A stretch of 7,575 nt of DNA from positions 1 to 7,575 of the forward strand of contig CAKQXY010000081.1 of NCBI GenBank assembly GCA_934292725.1. The letters run 5' to 3'. This document shows, piece after piece, positions 5,604 through 7,575 of this stretch; position 1 is the first letter of the stretch; each line of letters opens with the position of its first letter. The translations under genes and the position numbers were made by a program. Source of the DNA: an uncultured Lachnospiraceae bacterium (GTDB taxonomy: Bacteria > Bacillota > Clostridia > Lachnospirales > Lachnospiraceae). The notes under the pieces are model-generated. The model did no database searches and was not told the origin of the DNA. It was given only the letters and a program-made list of their open reading frames with translations.

Positions 5604-6749
5604 ATGCTGCGAAAAATATTAACTTTTTTTCAAAAGGAAACTGTCTTATCTATTTCTGCCCTTCTGGCAATTTTATCTATGTTTATTGTACATCCAAGCG
5701 GCAAGTATTTCTCCTATATTGATTTTCGGACGCTCAGTCTTCTGTTTTGTTTAATGTCAATTGTCGCAGGCCTGAGTGAAATTGGATTATTTGATTATCT
5801 TGCCGAAAAAATATTGTCCAGAGCCAACAGCATCAAATCTATCATCGTATTGCTTGTTTTGTTATGTTTTTTCTTTTCAATGATTATCACAAATGATGTC
5901 GCATTAATTACTTTTGTGCCCCTTGCAATCATTATTCTAAAAAAAATGTCAGAAAAGCAAAAGAATTACTGGATTTTAAGAACGGTTGTTATGCAGACAA
6001 TTGCCGCAAATCTCGGCAGTATGCTGACTCCCATCGGAAATCCCCAAAATCTTTATTTATATGCCAGAGCCAATATGTCTGCATTAGCACTCATCCGACT
6101 CATGCTGCCTTATTCTATTGCAGCCTTGGTGCTGCTTCTTGTGTGGATACAGATTGCTGCGCATAGAGAACCTGGCTCAACCACCGAGAATCATATAAGT
6201 GAATTATTTAGCATACACAAAACAAAAGCTCCGAACCAAACATCCCTCATTGGATATCTAATTTTATTTTTAATTTGCCTTTTGGTTGTAGCACATATCA
6301 TAGATTACAGAATTTCATTCATCCTGGTGATTGGCTATATCTTCTTCAAGAATTGGCATTTATTTAAAAAAGTAGATTACTCTCTTCTACTGACATTTAC
6401 CGCTTTGTTCATTTTTATTGGAAATTTGAAATGTATTCCGCAATTTAATCATTTTCTGATCAGCATCATAGATGGACATGAAACCTTAACAGCCATCCTT
6501 TCCAGCCAGATAATAAGCAACGTTCCCGCTGCCATTCTTTTATCCGGATTTACAAAGAACTATTCTGCACTCATTATCGGAACAAATATTGGCGGACTTG
6601 GAACATTAATAGCCTCCATGGCCAGCTTAATCAGCTTTAAATATATTGCTAAGGAAAAGACGACACTACGTGGTAAATACTTTATGATGTTCACCATTGC
6701 AAATATTGTCTTTCTGATTCTGCTGCTGTTATGCATTAACCTTCTATAA
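5604..6749 (+). CDS. ArsB/NhaD/CitMHS-type ion permease (IT superfamily)
   Basis: This 381-aa protein is almost wholly hydrophobic, with about ten or more membrane segments. It has the inverted-repeat architecture of the ion transporter superfamily. The first half has ITNDVALITFVPLAI (95-109) and MLTPIGNPQNLYLY (140-153), and the second half has SNVPAAILLSGF (305-316) and GTNIGGLGTLIASM (326-339). These Asn/Pro/Gly motifs form the re-entrant substrate site in SLC13/CitMHS and ArsB/NhaD relatives. It may move an organic or inorganic anion, or act as an ion antiporter; the substrate is not identifiable. I chose ATG at 5604 because AAAAGGA (5588-5594) is 9 nt upstream. The in-frame TTG at 5595 abuts that site and is unlikely. 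The gene looks AT-richer than the ATPase and stands alone, ended by the hairpin at 6847-6885. Confidence 0.88.
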   Translation: MLRKILTFFQKETVLSISALLAILSMFIVHPSGKYFSYIDFRTLSLLFCLMSIVAGLSEIGLFDYLAEKILSRANSIKSIIVLLVLLCFFFSMIITNDVALITFVPLAIIILKKMSEKQKNYWILRTVVMQTIAANLGSMLTPIGNPQNLYLYARANMSALALIRLMLPYSIAALVLLLVWIQIAAHREPGSTTENHISELFSIHKTKAPNQTSLIGYLILFLICLLVVAHIIDYRISFILVIGYIFFKNWHLFKKVDYSLLLTFTALFIFIGNLKCIPQFNHFLISIIDGHETLTAILSSQIISNVPAAILLSGFTKNYSALIIGTNIGGLGTLIASMASLISFKYIAKEKTTLRGKYFMMFTIANIVFLILLLLCINLL

Positions 6750-6846
6750 ATCTGCTGATATCCTTGTACCCAATTTGTTCTCAATATTGAGTATAAACAA
6801 AAGCCCTTGCGTATTCTATTCGTAACCGGTAGAACCTAAGTACCTT

Positions 6847-6885
6847 GAAAAATATCAGGCTGCTTCTGCAGCCATGCTATTTTTC
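6847..6885. terminator. Bidirectional terminator between convergent genes
   Basis: The outer stem GAAAAATA (6847-6854) pairs with TATTTTTC (6878-6885). The inner stem GGCTGC (6858-6863) pairs with GCAGCC (6868-6873) around the loop TTCT. A small 3/4-nt internal loop separates the stems. T-runs occur on both strands. It lies 97 nt after the permease stop and 9 nt after the stop of the minus-strand gene, so it can end both. Confidence 0.82.
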
Positions 6886-6894
6886 ATCCATTGA

Positions 6895-7443
6895 TTATAC
6901 ACGCTTATAAATTATTGGTTCATCATATCCAAAAGTTCTCTTTCCATTAACTTCTATGCTTTCCGATACTTCCAGAAAATTGTTGGAAAACTTTTCCAAA
7001 AGTTTGAATGTCATTACCGGAGAGAACTGGCTTGTGCTGCCTCCCTCCCAGATTCCGTCCTTTTCATGATAAAATGCCGGATTAAATTTTTCAGATTTTT
7101 CTAGTTTAGAGTAATCAACATTTTTCATAGAATCATATGAAAATGTATTTTTATCTTCTCCTTTTGGAATTTCATAAGAAGAAAGTAAAATTCCCTGTTC
7201 TATTTCCGTGATAAGGAAAAGATGTGGAGATGCATGACGTTTTCCATTAATTTCATAATAACTCTCTTCAACAACAAATTTTCCTTTGAAATCTTCAGGA
7301 AGGTTATTTATTTTGTCATTACAGATTGTATTTACATGTTCCGCATATGGATATGTTTTCCCTTCTGCCTGCATCTTATTAAATTGATCCTTATTATCAA
7401 AATGTCCTGTCATCATTCCTACAAAATTATCAAGTTTCATCAT
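6895..7443 (-). CDS. Hypothetical protein resembling the CpcT/CpeT lyase fold
   Basis: This 182-aa soluble protein has no signal peptide or membrane segment. Its pattern resembles the CpcT/CpeT family (phycobilin lyase-like, calycin-type beta barrel). The N-terminal part FVGMMTGHFDNKDQF (7-21) corresponds to the family start 'M.G.FsN..Q'. FVVEESYYEINGKRH (56-70) corresponds to the 'QaY.Y....YR' strand pair, and a C-terminal glycine/tyrosine strand, GKRTFGYDEPIIYKR (167-181), ends the fold. This rests on remembered family patterns, not an alignment. A heterotrophic Bacillota would have no phycobiliproteins, so the biochemical role is unknown. The start is the first of two tandem ATGs (7443), with a strong AGGAGGT (7451-7457) 7 nt upstream. 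The gene looks clearly AT-rich, and its ribosome site lies inside the relic HAD frame upstream. Confidence 0.75.
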   Translation of the reverse strand: MMKLDNFVGMMTGHFDNKDQFNKMQAEGKTYPYAEHVNTICNDKINNLPEDFKGKFVVEESYYEINGKRHASPHLFLITEIEQGILLSSYEIPKGEDKNTFSYDSMKNVDYSKLEKSEKFNPAFYHEKDGIWEGGSTSQFSPVMTFKLLEKFSNNFLEVSESIEVNGKRTFGYDEPIIYKRV

Positions 7444-7539
7444 ATACTTTACCTCCTGGTATTTGCCTAATCACACCATCCATATCACAGATGAATCCTT
7501 TTTTTCATTAAAATCGATTATGGATTTTCTCATGTTCAT
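7430..7539 (-). pseudogene. Broken N-terminus of an HAD-family hydrolase (or -1 frameshift peptide)
   Basis: On the minus strand a frame from ATG 7539 reads MNMRKSIIDFNEKK, then continues only to a stop at 7471-7473. The -1 frame, entered exactly at the run of seven A (7499-7505), reads GFICDMDGVIRQIPGGK and stops at 7430-7432. FICDMDGVI is HAD phosphatase motif I (DxDG) as found at the start of NagD-like HAD-IIA enzymes, and IPGG fits the next conserved segment. The rest of the enzyme (normally about 260 aa) is absent. The simplest reading is a decayed gene fragment with an A-run indel and a deletion. The heptamer A-AAA-AAG is in the correct frame for -1 slippage, so a short programmed product is a less likely alternative. 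Confidence 0.45.
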
Positions 7540-7575
7540 ATGCGCCCTGCCTTTCTTGTTTCTTTAGAATACACC

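Overview
The window looks like chromosomal DNA from a low-to-moderate GC Gram-positive bacterium (Bacillota, probably a clostridial or erysipelotrichial gut-type lineage). The basis is strong AGGAGG-type ribosome binding sites, TTGACA-17-TATAAT-type promoters, two tRNA genes without an encoded CCA, a short KdpD-like sensor kinase, and a CPC-less heavy-metal P-type ATPase paired with a small glycine-rich membrane protein. The genus cannot be fixed from the sequence alone.

Layout, left to right. (1) 1-363: tRNA-Val(UAC) on the minus strand and tRNA-Pro(CGG) on the plus strand diverge from an extremely AT-rich spacer. Each has a near-consensus promoter, and tRNA-Pro is closed by its own hairpin terminator. 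(2) 364-548: no supported feature, followed by a long bidirectional hairpin terminator at 549-602. (3) 618-3145: a two-gene minus-strand operon. A 111-aa single-pass membrane protein with an acidic tail comes first, then a 690-aa P1B-type metal ATPase. A candidate promoter, an AT-rich palindrome and short repeats precede it. (4) 3163-5521, minus strand: a PAP2-family lipid phosphatase, then a KdpD-like histidine kinase and a KdpE/OmpR-like response regulator that overlap by 8 nt. (5) 5604-6749, plus strand: an ArsB/NhaD/CitMHS-type 381-aa permease, divergent from the phosphatase. It ends at a convergent hairpin terminator. (6) 6895-7539, minus strand: a 182-aa protein resembling the CpcT/CpeT lyase fold. 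It is preceded by a broken or frameshifted start of an HAD-type hydrolase.

How the genes may work together. The clearest unit is the small membrane protein plus ATPase. It has the same architecture as the mycobacterial PacL1/CtpC metal-efflux pair (a small membrane scaffold or metallochaperone with an acidic tail, encoded just upstream of the pump), although the ATPase has Ser-Cys-Ala where most family members have Cys-Pro-Cys. The two-component system lies immediately upstream in the same direction and might control the pump, but no target site can be proved from the sequence. The phosphatase, permease and CpcT-like genes look more AT-rich than the ATPase and may be accessory. No insertion sequence, CRISPR array, phage gene or defence locus was seen.
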